Shown: piece after piece, positions 47,205 through 59,814 of the stretch
Position numbering within the stretch: position 1 is the first letter of the stretch
Layout of the letters: each line of letters opens with the position of its first letter
Position numbers and translations under genes: made by a program
DNA from: Zonotrichia leucophrys gambelii
Taxonomy: Eukaryota; Chordata; Aves; Passeriformes; Passerellidae
Assembly (NCBI RefSeq): GCF_028769735.1
Contig: NC_088186.1
Span: 9,207,001 to 9,271,000 of the forward strand
Reading direction: 5' to 3'
Length of the DNA: 64,000 nucleotides
Notes under the pieces: generated by a model
The model's database searches: none
Told to the model about the DNA's origin: nothing
The model's input: only the letters and a program-made list of their open reading frames with translations

Positions 47205-47335
47205 CAGGCCAGGCTAGATGAGGTTGGGAGCAGCCTGGTCTGGTGGAAGCTGTCCCTGTCCTCAGCAGGGAGGCAGGAACCAGCTCATCTCTAAGGTCCC
47301 TTCCAACCCAACCCATTCTGTGATCCTCTGAGGAT
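47205..47335 (+). mobile_element. CR1 LINE 3' end
   Basis: It reads AGGCCAGGCTAGATGAGGTT, CAGCCTGGTCTGGTGGAAGC and the tail ACCCATTCTGTGATCCTCTG. Confidence 0.87.
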
Positions 47336-49019
47336 GCATTTCACACATTCTACCGCAAATCTAACAGCCACAGAGCTCATGAGACCAAGTAATTCCAGCA
47401 TTTCACAAAATGGGACTCAGGCTGAGGCGCTGCAGGGGCAGCAGGTTCAGCCAGCAAAACCCCAAATATTCTGATTCCCACCCACAGTGCCTCAGCTCCC
47501 CATCTGCAGGGTCCCCTGAGCACACAGGGCTGGCATTTTCTGGGAAGGGGCCCAAGGAGAGCACAGGAGCTCTTGGGTGCTGCAGTTGGAGGAAGCACCT
47601 TGAAAAACAAATTCTGCTGCTGAGCTTGGAGTTCTTATCAAGCACAAATCATTCATCGAGAGAACTCCTGCGTGAGTCAAGCTGCACTTGGAGGAAATTC
47701 AGCACTCCCTGGATGTGGGGTTCTTATCTGCAAAGGCTTCAGGTGTCTGAAGAGCCAAAGCTGTCCCCCAGTGTGCTCTGAAAGTCATGAGGAGGGAGAA
47801 ATATCCCTGGGTATAAATGTATAAACACAGACACAGATTTAGAGCCCTGCTCTCTCTGGCTGCTCAGGGACACAGGAGATTTCCTGTGTCTGCATCCAGA
47901 CCCACACAGAGATTTGCTGGTCTAGTGAGTAGATGCAGAATAAACTTTTCCAGCCACTCAGCAGTCCCTGGGCCCTGCAGCCCCTTGGTCAGCAAAGACA
48001 CAGAGAAATTCCCAGAGCAATCCAACAATCCAGCATTTGCTGGCTTTCAGCAGAGGAAACTGTGGGGCAAGGCCCAAAATTATGTTGTTATTGCAAATAA
48101 CAACAGCCCTAAGGATAATGCACAGGCCTCCTCATCATCCTCATGCAGATCCAGACTCTTCCTGATTTTCCCTGTAAACATCACCAGCAAATGTTCCCAA
48201 GAAGTTTCCAGAAGCAGAAAATTGGCTGAATGAATTAAAGCCTTGATTCCGTTGTATAAAATCATAACCAAGGTTTGTTGCACACCTGCATTCTCCAGCA
48301 GAGGACTGGCAATGAGCACAGTATCGATTTATTTCGGTTAGGCCAACTTCTCATTCTTATCTTCTAATGAGACACCTCCAGCAGTTCAGCTTTTCCTTAA
48401 TTATGAGCAAAAAATATCCTTGTAAATAAATCTATGGCTCAGGAGCTGGAGCTGAGAGCTCAGTTCTGCAGAACTGAGAGCACAGCAAAGCCCCCAGGCC
48501 CAAGAGCCCTTTGTCAATTCAATTCCTACTCAGAACAAGATTCCAAAGGTCTTTTATCCCTCCCATTTCCCTGCTTCAGACAAAACAGAACAAAAATCAG
48601 TTGGGCATGATCCTCTTGGCTCCATCTAAAGACATTTCATAAGGTTTTCTGAAGATATTTTAAATAAAAAGGACTCTGCTCTAGGAAAGAAAAGGGTTTT
48701 TCCTAACCAAAAGCCTTGCCAAGTTGTTCCAAATTTGAATGAGAACTGCCTGTGAAATTCCAAATTGAAGTGTGAAAATATTTACTACAGTGTATTCTCA
48801 TTAAGCCTGTAAAAAATGATGAGCCCAGCTCAAAGCTGCACCTCTCTGGGTTCCAGGAGGAGGAAACAACCTAGCAACAGGGATGAACAGCAAAGGTTTT
48901 GCCACAGACCACTTAAACAAACCAACCCCAGAAGGAGCAGGGACGCTCAGGGGGTTTTTCGGGATGAGCTGCTTCCCACAGCTCCTGGGTGATTTTCCTC
49001 CCATGCAAGAGCTGAATTT

Positions 49020-49180
49020 TAGAATCACAGAATATTTTGGGTTGGAAGGGACTTTAAAACCCATCTCATCCCTCCCCGTGCCATAGGCAGGGACATCTTC
49101 CACCATCCCAGGGTGCTCCAAGCCCTGTCCAACCTGGACTTGGACACTCCCAGGGTTGGGGCAGCCACCACCTCTCCAAA
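49020..49180 (-). mobile_element. CR1 LINE 3' fragment
   Basis: It starts TTAGAATCACAGAATATTTT and continues GGTTGGAAGGGACTTTAAAA and CAAGCCCTGTCCAACCTGGA. Confidence 0.9.
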
Positions 49181-49276
49181 AGATAAAGTTCCTGGCACAA
49201 CCGAGCTTTTAAAAAGAAATTTTTAACCCATTTTTTAATTACAGCAACACTTTTATTATTTCTTGTGTTTTCACAC

Positions 49277-49362
49277 ACCATCCCTGGCAGTGTCCAAGGT
49301 CAGGTTGTGGATGGGGCTTGGAGCAACCTGGGATGGTGGAAGGTGCCACTGCTATGGCAGGG
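49277..49362 (+). mobile_element. CR1 LINE 3' fragment cut by an LTR-like insertion
   Basis: It reads CATCCCTGGCAGTGTCCAAG through GGTGCCACTGCTATGGCAGG and then stops at the element starting at 49363. Confidence 0.85.
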
Positions 49363-50039
49363 TGTCTTAGGTTGAAAGACGTGTTTGGGGCCATCTGTCA
49401 GAGCTGGGGCAGTTCTCTGCTGTCCATGGGCAGTTTTTTCTTTCTCTCTCCCACACCAACCCTCCCGCCAGGAGATCTCTGCTGTCCATGGCCACTGAGT
49501 GTCCCTGCAGGGCCGAATCCCATTCCAGCATCCCATGGGGAGATGCTGCGCCCAGGGCAGGAGCCAAGCATTCCTACCTGGATCCAATCTGAGCCTGGCA
49601 CAGCACAGCAGCCTTTGCCCCCTGCATTGCCAGAGGAGCAGCTTTCTGCTGCCCTGCATGGCCAGAGGGAGCCCAGGCCCATCTGCAGCAGCCCTGGAGC
49701 TGCAGAGGAAAACTCCCCCCTTGTGCAGGATCCGTGCTGCAGCAGAGCCACAGCTGGCACTGCAGGAGGGCTGAGCCCCCATGGATGGGGCTGGGACACC
49801 CCCTGACACACAGGGGGCAGGGCATGGTCTGACTCAGTGGATTTTTTTTGTTGTTTTGTATTACTGCATTTGTATTTAAATTTTCCTAGCAGAGAACTGT
49901 TATTCCTACTCTCATACCTTTGTCTGAGAGCTCCTTAATTTCAAAATTATAACAATTCAGAGGGAGGGGGTTTACATTTTCCATTTCAAGGGAGGCTCCT
50001 GCCTTTCTTAGCAGACACCTGTCTTTCCAAACTAAGACA
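49363..50039. mobile_element. LTR-like element, 677 bp (group 8), near-identical to 57309-57988
   Basis: It runs from TGTCTTAGGTTGAAAG to CTTTCCAAACTAAGACA, so the ends form an imperfect inverted repeat of about 17 bp. I see no target-site duplication. The copy at 57309-57988 is very similar, with only scattered changes over most of its length. It could be a retroviral LTR or a non-autonomous element; the open frames in it are shared by both copies and look accidental. Confidence 0.72.
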
Positions 50040-50597
50040 ATACAAAATGAAGTGAAACCTCGTCTCTGGGTTTTCTCAGACCCGTTCTGTCACTCTGCGC
50101 CACTGCAGCCCCTGATGCAGCAAGGATGGCAGAGCACTGGCATGATCTGAAAGCACCCAGCTGCCTTTTTCATCCTGGGCAGGGAAGCAATTGCCAGGCA
50201 TGTTCAGGGCTGTTTGTACCCTCGCTGCGTTCATGCTGTTGAGCTGCAAGTGGATTTCTTCAGCTGGAGGTTTTTTTCTTGGCAAGCCCCCACGGTTATG
50301 CTGCTGTTTGGAGAGGTTTCACTGCTTTTCAGAGAGCAACTGCTGCCTTGAAGAGACTCTTGAAGTTTGTCTGATATATGTCACTCTCCTGCTGTATATC
50401 TGAAATGTCTCCTATTAAACCTGGAGGTGTTCACCCTGCTGTCATTTGGAATAAATCTTCCCCGAGACATTAAATAAACCCCAGAAGATTCAGGGAGGTG
50501 CTTCAGCTCCTGCTCAGCCTCACACATTTGCTCAAGGGCTGTTCTGAGCAGGGTAATTTGCTGGAGCAGGGCTGAAATGTCTCAATCCTCTCAGGCT

Positions 50598-51172
50598 TGT
50601 ATCACTGGCTGGGGTCTCTGTACAAATCACAAACAGGACAGGGCTGCTGGGAACGTGCCTTGAGCTGTTTGATTTTCCAGCATCAGTCTCATTACATGGT
50701 TATGACAATGGGAAGATGCCAGCAGTTCACATCCCTGGCAGCAAACCTAAGAAGAACCTAATGTTAGAACTTACTTTCAAAGTTTTTTGGCCAATCACAC
50801 AAAGCCAAAGCACATTGACAGTAGTTCTATCCAATCACTATAAACACACGTACCTTTGGTTAAAACAATGCTTGCTTATTTCACATACAATACCTGCTTG
50901 TGAGCCTTAAAACACAATGCACAGAGCTCCATTATTAAGCTTCAACCTTTCTAATATCTTGCTAGATAAACTTTTCTGTAGCTTAGGGAGTTATTCTAGA
51001 CAAGCGTTAATACACAGACCATTGTTCTATTTGTCCTTGTTTTTCTACATTTTACATAATTTCTCTGCTGACCAATCTCATGGCTACTGCTTAGCTCTAA
51101 TCACAGTTCTGCTGCCTCTGAGGCTGCCTTTTGCAGCTTTCCCAAAACCCTCTGATTTTATGGATTCCCACA
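50598..51172 (-). mobile_element. LTR-like element (group 2), pair of 22317-22894
   Basis: On the minus strand it starts TGTGGGAATCCATAAAATC and ends GCCAGTGATACA. It is more complete at that end than its partner. Confidence 0.82.
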
Positions 51173-52133
51173 GTTTGGAGGGAATACCCACATGGGGCAC
51201 GGGGTCAGCTAGGCTGTGTTCCCAGATGGATGGAAACAAACGTGGGCACAAACATGCACCACTCTTGGCATTTAAATATTCCAAATATTCAGCCTTAGGC
51301 TTACTCCACACATTTCCTATTCCAGCATCTTTGGGTTTCTGCAAACCTTCCAGAGGATGAAGCTGGCAAAGCCTGCATCCCTTAGAAGAGCTGGGGATTC
51401 AAACAGGGTCTGCAGCCCTCCAGAACCCAGGAGGAAAGCAGCAATAATGGGCAGAATTGGGGCTGGTGTAGGATTCTTGTGCTGACAGCTCACACAGGAG
51501 CCATCAGCTGTGCAGATTCCTCCTCTCACCATGTGCTTTCCCCTCATATAAGCTTGTGCTGCTTGTTCAGTGCTCCACAAGGGATTTTTCCTATAAATCT
51601 GTGGATGCTCACACCAATTTACTGCACTCCTGGACTGCTACACCACCAAGTCTCATTTTATAGGAGTACCAAACTCATAGGAAGTTTGGTACTCCAAAGC
51701 CTGGAGTGAGGCTTCTCCCTGGGGAAAAGGGAGTTGAGAAATCCACTCCATCTGCTGCTCAGGAGAGTTTGGACACAGAGCTCCAGGGAGGGGTTTAAGG
51801 CACACAGAAATTTGGATATTTTTCCATACATGGGTGGTAGCTGAGTCTGTTTACACAAGAATTTCTGAAATTTGAGATGCTGAGATGTCTGTCACACACC
51901 AGTGATCAGCTAAGTGAATGGAGGGTGACCTAAAAGACTGATTTTTCTACATAACAATAAATCTGTCTGATGCTCAAAATAACCACAGGTTGTAACAACA
52001 TAATGGAAGGGAGGAAGCTTAAATCCAGCAGGAAACATGGATGAAATGCACATCTCAACTGACAAAATGTCAGTGTGCCAACAGCAGGGGTGTAACGAGG
52101 TTGTGGGGGGCACACAGGCCATGTGTGGGCTCT

Positions 52134-52550
52134 TGTGGCATTCACATTCTGAAAAAATCCCTTCACCCAGGGTTTTTCTCCTGGGAAGCTGAGAAGCCTC
52201 AGAGAAAAGGAAAACAATTCTTATCTCATTTGCTTCTCCTGTGTTGTGCTCCTGTGGAATGTGTTTGGAGATTGTTTACCCACAGGTGATTGTTCCATTG
52301 GATTCTGCTGGGAGTTGTTTTCACTCTTTGGCCAATCAGGGCCAAGCTGTGTCAGGACTCAGGAAAGAGTCACAAGTTTTCATTAATATCTTTTTAGCAT
52401 TCAGTAAGGATTCTTTCTGTATTCTTAATTAGTACAGTATAGTATTCTTTAATATAATATAGTATAATAAAATAATAAATCATCCTCCTGAGCACATGGA
52501 GTCAAGTGCATCATTCCTGCCTTTGCTGGGGCATCCCTGCAAACACTACA
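52134..52550 (+). mobile_element. Solo LTR (group 1), 417 bp, with 6-bp duplication
   Basis: It runs from TGTGGCATTCACATTCTG to GCAAACACTACA. The flanks are GGCTCT (52128-52133) and GGTTCT (52551-52556), one mismatch. It belongs to the same subgroup as 59235-59814. Confidence 0.9.
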
Positions 52551-54039
52551 GGTTCTCTCTGTTTGGATGGGTTCCACACATCCAGAGCTCCCATTGTGGT
52601 TTTGTGCTCAAGTGAATAGCTGGGCTGAACTGGTTTCGGGTTTTTGTGCAAGGGTTTGGTCACCCCTAAGTGTGTCCCTGCCTTTCAGTACCCATTCTAC
52701 AAAAGCCCCATGCACAGGAGAGGTTTTTCCCTCCCTCCCCACCAGCCTTTCCCTCACAAACCAGCCCTGCACTCAGAGCTGCTGCCAGGCTCTTGGCTCC
52801 TGCTCCAAACTCTGCCTTCACTGCCCTACTTTCCTGCAGGTGATTGGTGATACTGAGCCACAAAACCAACAAAATCAACATTAACCCCACAGCTCCAGGC
52901 TGGGAATTATCATTTATGTGCTTGCTGAAGGTGGCTGGTTCTTATTAGCAAATTCAAATCACCCTAACTCGATAGCGAGTGCAATTGAGCACTAACAGCA
53001 TTAGGAGATTTTTCTCCCCTTTATGAAGCTGCAGGGAGAAAGAGAGAGCACAATTACCTCGTGGCAGAGCTCAGGAGCTCAGCTCCCATCTCCATCACAG
53101 CTGCACGACACCAGCATGTGACACGTGCTGGCTTTGTCCCCAGCAGGGCCCTGGGCATCTCCAGGAGCAAATGCAGAGTGACAAGAGAGGTTCAGCACTG
53201 GTGAGCAGCAAATCCCAAGGGTAACATCTCCCCAGGTCAGGGCTGGAGGGGATTTTACACCAGATCTGTGGCCCAGCTGTGAGGCAGATGCTGTGTGCTC
53301 TGAAAAGCTGAGAGATCAGAACAGGCTCTGCTGCAGACAAAGCCATGGTGACATTCCTTCACACACCTGTGGGCACTGCATGTTGCAGCATTCATTTTTC
53401 ATCTGTTGGTTCCTCCCGTCCCACATGTGCTCTGTTTCAGGATTCCCCCAGAGGGTGCTGGCACTGCCCAGGCTCTCCAGGGAATGGGCACAGCCCTGAG
53501 GCTGCCATAGCATTTGGAAAACACTCCCAGGGATCCCAGGGTGGGATTGTTGGGGTGTCCTGGGCAGTCCTGGTCATCCTTTCAGCTGTGATTCCCTGAT
53601 CTCCATCTCTTCAAAGACCCAGCTAAATCCTGAGCTGTGTGCCAGGGGAAGCAGAGCTCCCTTCTTGTTCTCAGCTTGCTCTGGTGCAGCTCTCAATGTC
53701 CCTGCTCGGCTTTCCCAGTGCTGGTCCCTTCCAGCCCTGGATTCTGACACCCCACATTCACCTGGAGCAAAACTTGATCCTTGGAAATGACAGGAACAAC
53801 AAAGGAACCATGTCAGAAATGTGCTGTGGGCTTCAGAGTGGCAAAACAAAGCCTCTCCTTGTGCTTATTTTCCCTGTTAATGAAAGGAAAACCCTTCCGC
53901 AGCTTTTCCTTTGGCTGCCTGCTCACACTTCTGCTGGTTAAACAGCTTTGCTTCTCAATATTTATTCACAAGGAGAGCTGATCATGCACAGAGAGTGCTC
54001 ACAGGAGCCTGAACCCACCCTAAAGCTCCTCACACCCCT

Positions 54040-54130
54040 GCTGCCCCAGGACACACAGACAACCCTGCTGCCAGCCCCAGGACACACAGACACCATGGCT
54101 CCTTGTCCAAGGACACACAGACACCCCTGC
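54040..54130 (+). repeat. Short tandem repeat around AGGACACACAGACA
   Basis: Three copies of AGGACACACAGACA occur 33 to 36 bp apart, with related CCCTGC flanks. Confidence 0.8.
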
Positions 54131-54794
54131 AAACACACCATTTCTTCTCTCTCCTCTCAGTATTTAGCAATTGTGGGTCTGGGATTCAGTGGATTGGCTC
54201 CAGGTCACTTCTAACAGAGAGAAGAACAACTGTTCATCATTGTATGAGAGAGGAGAGCAATCCAAATGCCACCAGGGACACAGGGACACCAGTGACACAG
54301 AGTGATCCCAGTGCCACCTGCAGTCCCACAGGCTCTGCTGGAGCAGTCACTGTGCTACTCAATCACCTCTGACAGTCCCCACGAGCAAAGCCAAGTGCAA
54401 CCTCCCCCCAGAAGCCACAATCTGAGCAAAGGGCCAGCAAAAGGACACTTAGGTCACCTGTGAGCCTTCTCTGGCAGGTTTCAGAGGTGCTTAAGGTGTG
54501 GAGGTTCTTGAGCCCTGAGGAATCTCAGCCAGGGAGCAAAGAGGAGCCTTCATCCAAGTCTGAGCTGAGGGGATCTGCTCTGTGTTATTTATTTCCCTCC
54601 TTTTCTCTGTAGCACATCCAAGCTGCACCCTCACACCTCATCCAGGGGGGGTTGCTCAGGAAATCACCTCATGGTCCAGGTAACCAGTGCTGGTCACATC
54701 CAAACTCCTCCTGAGGAACATCCTTGGATCCCCCAGCTCACACTTGGGGGTGATGGACACCAAGAGTCACACGTCTGATCTTCACAAATAAACC

Positions 54795-54970
54795 TTTCAC
54801 TGGCACGGGGTGCCCAGAGCAGCTGTGGCTGCCCCTGCATCCCTGGCAGTGTCTCTGGACAGGGCTTGGAGCACCCTGGGACAGTGGGAGGTGTCCCTGC
54901 CCATGGTGGAGGTGGAATGAGATGAGTTTTAAAGTCTCTTCCAAACCAACCATTCCATGATTCTGTAAAC
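54795..54970 (+). mobile_element. CR1 LINE 3' end
   Basis: It reads TGGCACGGGGTGCCCAGAGC, CCCTGCATCCCTGGCAGTGT and the tail CCATTCCATGATTCTGT. Confidence 0.9.
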
Positions 54971-55127
54971 ACCCAAAAAAGGCACATATGAGCTCTCCAG
55001 ACTGGGACAGCAGAGTCTCTTCTGCCCCTACAGCCCCAACACCATCCCACCAACAAAACCATCTCTGGGTTTTCCTTTCATTTCTTTATCTTCTTAAGAA
55101 TAAAGAAATTCAAAGATGTTGAGTTTG

Positions 55128-55551
55128 TGGGGTCCCCAGGATGAGTTGAAGAGATGAATTGGACTCCATGTTCTCAGAAGGCTGATTATTATATTATATT
55201 ATATTATATTATATTATATTATATTATATTATCATTCTATACTAAAACTATACTAAAGAATACAGAAAGAATACATCAGAAGGCTTCACAAAAATGATGA
55301 TGAAAAACTCGTGACTGACTCCTCAGAGTCTGACACAGCTGGCTGTGATTGGTCATTATTTAAAAACAATTCACATGGAACCAATCAAACATTCACCTGT
55401 TGGTAAACAGTGTCCAAGCCACATTCCAAAGCAGCAAACACAGGCGCAGCAATCAGATAATTGTTGTTTTCATTCCTCTCTGAGGTTTCTCAGCTTCCCA
55501 GGAGAAAATCCTGGGCAAAGAGGATTTTTCAGAAAATATCATGGTGATACC
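55128..55551 (-). mobile_element. Solo LTR (group 1)
   Basis: On the minus strand it starts near TATCACCATGATATTTTCTG and ends CATCCTGGGGACCCC. A (TATTA)n run lies at 55186-55233. Host sequence of about 75-100 bp is repeated on both sides (55041-55118 and 55553-55651). Confidence 0.87.
55186..55233 (+). repeat. (ATTAT)n microsatellite inside an LTR
   Basis: About nine pentanucleotide copies sit at the same LTR position as the repeats at 4003 and 59547. Confidence 0.95.
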
Positions 55552-56485
55552 CCACTAACAAAACCATCTCTGGGTTGGGCTGCAAATGGAACAACAATTA
55601 CATCCCAGCCTTTCATTTCTGTATCTTAAGAATAAAGAAATTCAAAGACACAAAAAGGAATGAAAAATACCAAGTGAATCATAAGCTATTTTAATGCAGG
55701 AAGGGTAAAGTTCCAGTTGGGATCCAATTTAAGGTAGATTTATATCTTGTTTGAACTGTTCATCCCTACTCACAAGCATATTGAGTTAGGCCCAGTCCAC
55801 AGTCTTGGAAGACCCACTGGACACTAATATTTGTCAGTAGGAAATGGAAGAAACATGAAAATCTCTTGCCATTAAGATCAAACGAGAGCGAGGGTGCACT
55901 TTGACATTTCTGCTCTCCTGCAAGGAGCCCCTGCTTTGCAAAGCAAATTCCACTGTGGAGCTTTGAACTCCTGGAAAGATGAAAGGTGAAAGCTCAGCTC
56001 ACTGAAAGTCAGCACTGAGCTTTCTGACAGCTCCAGATGGAGCACGTTTGACCCATGATTTTCTGGGTCCACAAACACAATTCTCAATTCTTTGGAAGTT
56101 CCTGGTGCACATCAAAGGCACCTCACAGAGGGAACAGAGCAGAGCAAACCATGCTGGCTCTGAAGGACAGCAAGGAGCCCCAGCCCCTTCCCAATCCCCT
56201 GGGGATCCCACAGAAAGCTCTGAGCTCCAAACTCACTGCCAGCTCCACAGCAGCTCCCAGCTGGCTCCTCTCTGTAAGGAATGCTTAGGCTCAGCCTAGC
56301 TAAAGAATTATTTTGATTGAGGAACTCATGGGCAGCCCCTGAAGTTTTCAGGCTTTTCTCACTTTGCAAAAGAAGGGGAACTTCCCATGGCAACCAGAGG
56401 AGGGTTTGATGATGGACAGTAAGGTTCTTGTGTGGCCACATTTCACAGAGAAAAGCAAAGGCACAATTCTTCTCAAGAATATTTC

Positions 56486-56812
56486 TGGGGTTCACATTCT
56501 CTGAACCTCTGAGAAAGGGGAAACACAATTCTTATCATTTGCTGTGCCTCTGTTTGTGCCAAAGTAGAATGCAATATGGAGATTGTTTACCCAAAGTGAT
56601 GGTGTTTTGTTTCTCTGGCTATCAGGGCCAAGTGTGTGTGTGTGTTGCCTGACAGTCACGAGATTCTGTGCAGTGTGAGCAGGGTTGGGTGCTCAGCAGA
56701 TTTAGTTTTAGATGTATAAAATAATATATTATAATAAAGTAATTAATTAGCTTTCTGATATCTGTGGAGTCAGATGCATCATTCTCTCGCCTCATCAGAG
56801 CCATCACAGCAT
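56486..56812 (+). mobile_element. Partial, diverged LTR (group 1)
   Basis: TTCACATTCTCTGAACC, ATATGGAGATTGTTTACCC, ATCAGGGCCAAG and TCTGTGGAGTCAGATGCATC follow the group order, with a deletion near the start and a short TGTG run at 56635. Confidence 0.75.
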
Positions 56813-57308
56813 TGCAATATTCTTGCATGGGCAAAACTGGGAATTACTTTTCAGCAAAGGAAAGCAGAGTTGTACTATTGCCTCTTGAAAATGTTTTCCA
56901 CCTCCACAGAGCCCATATTAGCAATAGATGAATCACTGTCATTCACAAACACCAAGCACGTAAACAAGAGGATCTAAAATGATCCAGAAATTATCTTAGT
57001 TTGAAAACTAGATCTGGAGGGAAAACAGGGCTCAGAGGACTCAGATCCCAGAGATCACAGCCTCTCTTTCTGAGCAGTGCCATTATTTCCTCCCAACCCA
57101 ACCCAGCACAGTGATTTCTGCACCCAGACTCTGCTCTTGAAGTCCATCACTGGAAATATTCTCCCTCAGCAGCACCAATATCCCCCAGCTCCAGCAGCCC
57201 CTGGGTACTGCCAGAGTCCTGCTCAAAGCATGATAACAAATGCAGCACATCCAGACACTTCATGGGGATAATGAATAATTTAATTAATAAATTCACATAA
57301 CAAAGAGG

Positions 57309-57988
57309 GTGTGTATTCTATTCTGGGGGTTTGTATATCTGTCAGAGCTGGGGCAGTTCTCTGCTGTCCATGGGCAGTTTTTTCTTTCTCTCTCCCACAG
57401 CCAACCCTCCCTCCAGGAGATCTCTGCTGTCCATGGCCACTGAGTGTCCCTGCAGGGCTGATCCCATTCCAGCATCCCATGGGGAGATGCTGCACCCAGG
57501 GCAGGAGCCAAGCATTCCTACCTGGATCCAACCTGAGCCTGGCACAGCACAGCAGCCTTTGCCCCCTGCATTGCCAGAGGAGCAGCTTTCTGCTGCCCTG
57601 CATGGCCAGAGGGAGCCCAGGCCCATCTGCAGCAGCCCTGGAGCTGCAGAGGAAAACTCCCCCCTTGTGCAGGATCCGTGCTGCAGCAGAGCCACAGCTG
57701 GCACTGCAGGAGGGCTGAGCTCCCATGGATGGGGCTGGGACACCCCCTGACACACAGGGGGCAGGGCATGCTCTCACTCTGGCAGTGGTTTGTTTTCTTT
57801 TTCTTGCACTATTACATTTGTATTTTTAATTTTCCTAGTAAAGAACTGTTATTCCTATTCCCATATCTCTGCCTGAGAGCCCCTTAATTTCAAAATTACA
57901 ATAATTCAGAGGGAGGGGGTTTACATTTTCCATTTCAAGGGAGCCTCCTGCCTTCCTTAGCAGACACCTGGCTATTCAAACCAAGACA
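57309..57988. mobile_element. LTR-like element (group 8), second copy
   Basis: It matches 49363-50039 from ATCTGTCAGAGCTGGGGCAG onward in the same orientation and ends TTCAAACCAAGACA. Its first roughly 30 bp are diverged, so the terminal TGTCTTAG is not recognisable. Confidence 0.75.
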
Positions 57989-59234
57989 GCCATCCTCAGC
58001 AGCAACTTGTGGTGTCCCATGTCATCCCAAGGCCAGTGGGGTGCTCCAAGCTCAAAGGGCCACCCTGAACCAGAGAGCCCAGAGCAGAGACTGCCCCAGC
58101 ACCAGCACACCAGATGCAGAACAGCTGCACCAACCCAATTATTGCTGAATTCACACTGCAGAGAGAGACCCAGCTGCTGCCACCAGCCCAGCCTGGCACT
58201 GGGCTGGGCCCAGCTGCACAAAGTCAGGTCTGGGGCATGTGGCCTGACAGGAGCATTGCCCCCCACAGTGAGCTGCTGCTTTAGCAGATTCTTCCCTAAT
58301 TTCACGGTCCAGGAAATGCTCTGCCCATGCTTGAGGAGTCTGACCTGTCTGCACTGGGCTGGACTGAAAATCTGGCCACAGCACTGGGCTTTCACCCTGA
58401 GGAAAACTGTTGGGTTGCTCTATTTTAATACATTCCCAGATGATGCTGAAGCTTGGAATTAGCAGGAGACGCTCCACTTGCTGGAAAAAGTGTTCTTCCT
58501 CATCACCAGCTTTCCTAAACCACCTGTTGGTCCTTGGACACTTTTGAGCACAAACAAGCACAGCTGAGACAAACCTGCAGCTCTCAGAGGAGCTTGGTTG
58601 GAGTCATTGTTCCAATGCTTTTGTGCTGCTGAGGCAGGAAGTTCTTTTCCCCAGCTTATTACTGAAGTGTTTCACCCTACTGATGATTCAGCCTCTTTGC
58701 TTCAAGCATAAATCACCTCCCAGATAAAGCCTTGCTAGAAAGCTTTCATGAGCCCCAATTAAAAGGAAAAGTCTCTGGAAGTATAAATAGTGGATCAGCA
58801 TGGTAAAAATGGGCTGGGATTTGTGAACTTGCTTTCTTCTTGCTCTCCTAATTCCTCAATTTATCACAGGACAAGGAGTGAATATTTACAAAGTAGGTTT
58901 CCAACAGCAAGGCTGTGCTGAAGACTTTGATGCTGTGAGTTTCTTAATCTGTCGGAAAGCTGGATCTGGACCACCTCTAAAGTCACCTCAGTCCTTTGGG
59001 AATGACTGAATAATCCCTCACAACAAACCCCTCACTTTGACAGACCTGAGCCAAGCCATCAAACCCCATCCCTCTCTCCTGAACAGCCTTGACACCAAAC
59101 TCCTCAGTTTGCCTGGTGCCATCACAGCCCAGCTTTCTCAGCCTCCAATCTGCTTTCAGGACAGAGCAAAACCTCCCAGATTTCAATGAGTGCTGAACTG
59201 GTGAAGCACATCCCACCCAGTGACTGCTCCCTGA

Positions 59235-59814
59235 TGTCACATTCACATTCTCTGAAAAATCCCTTCACCCAGGGTTTTTCTCCTGGGAAGCTGAGAAGCC
59301 TCAGAGAAAAGGAAAACAATCCTTATCTCATTTGCTTCTCCTGTGTTGTGCTCATGTGGAATGTGTTTGGAGATTGTTTACCCACAGGTGATTGTTCCAT
59401 TGGATTCTGCTGGGAGTTGTTTTCACTCTTTGGCCAATCAGGGCCAAGCTGTGTCAGGACTCTGGAAAGAGTCACAAGTTTTCATTATTATCTTTTTAGC
59501 ATTCTGTATGAATTCCTTTTGTATTCTTTAGTATAGTTTAGTATATATAATATAATATAATATAATATAATATAATATAATATAATATAATATAATATAA
59601 TATAATATAATATAATATAATATAATATAATATAATATAATATAATATAATATAATATAATATATATTTATATACTATATATTAATATACTATATATACT
59701 AATATATATATCTTTAATATATTATAGTCTTAAAAAGTAATAAATTAGCCTTCTGAGCACATGGAGTCAGATTCATGATTCTTCCCTGCCATGAGGGTCC
59801 CTGCAAATACAATA
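59235..59814 (+). mobile_element. Solo LTR (group 1), 580 bp, perfect 6-bp duplication
   Basis: It starts TGTCACATTCACATTCTC and ends about CTGCAAATACAATA. The flanks are CCCTGA at 59229-59234 and 59815-59820. Its extra length against 52134-52550 comes from a long AT microsatellite. Confidence 0.9.
59547..59725 (+). repeat. (TATAA)n microsatellite, >20 copies
   Basis: A near-perfect pentanucleotide array runs to about 59662 and then degenerates into TATA/ATAT sequence up to 59725. Confidence 0.96.

Noticed and set aside
49300..49825. Several overlapping frames of 137-169 codons, repeated at 57280-57777
   Set aside because: They are shared by both copies of one LTR-like element, are open in several frames at once, and have no retroviral motif.
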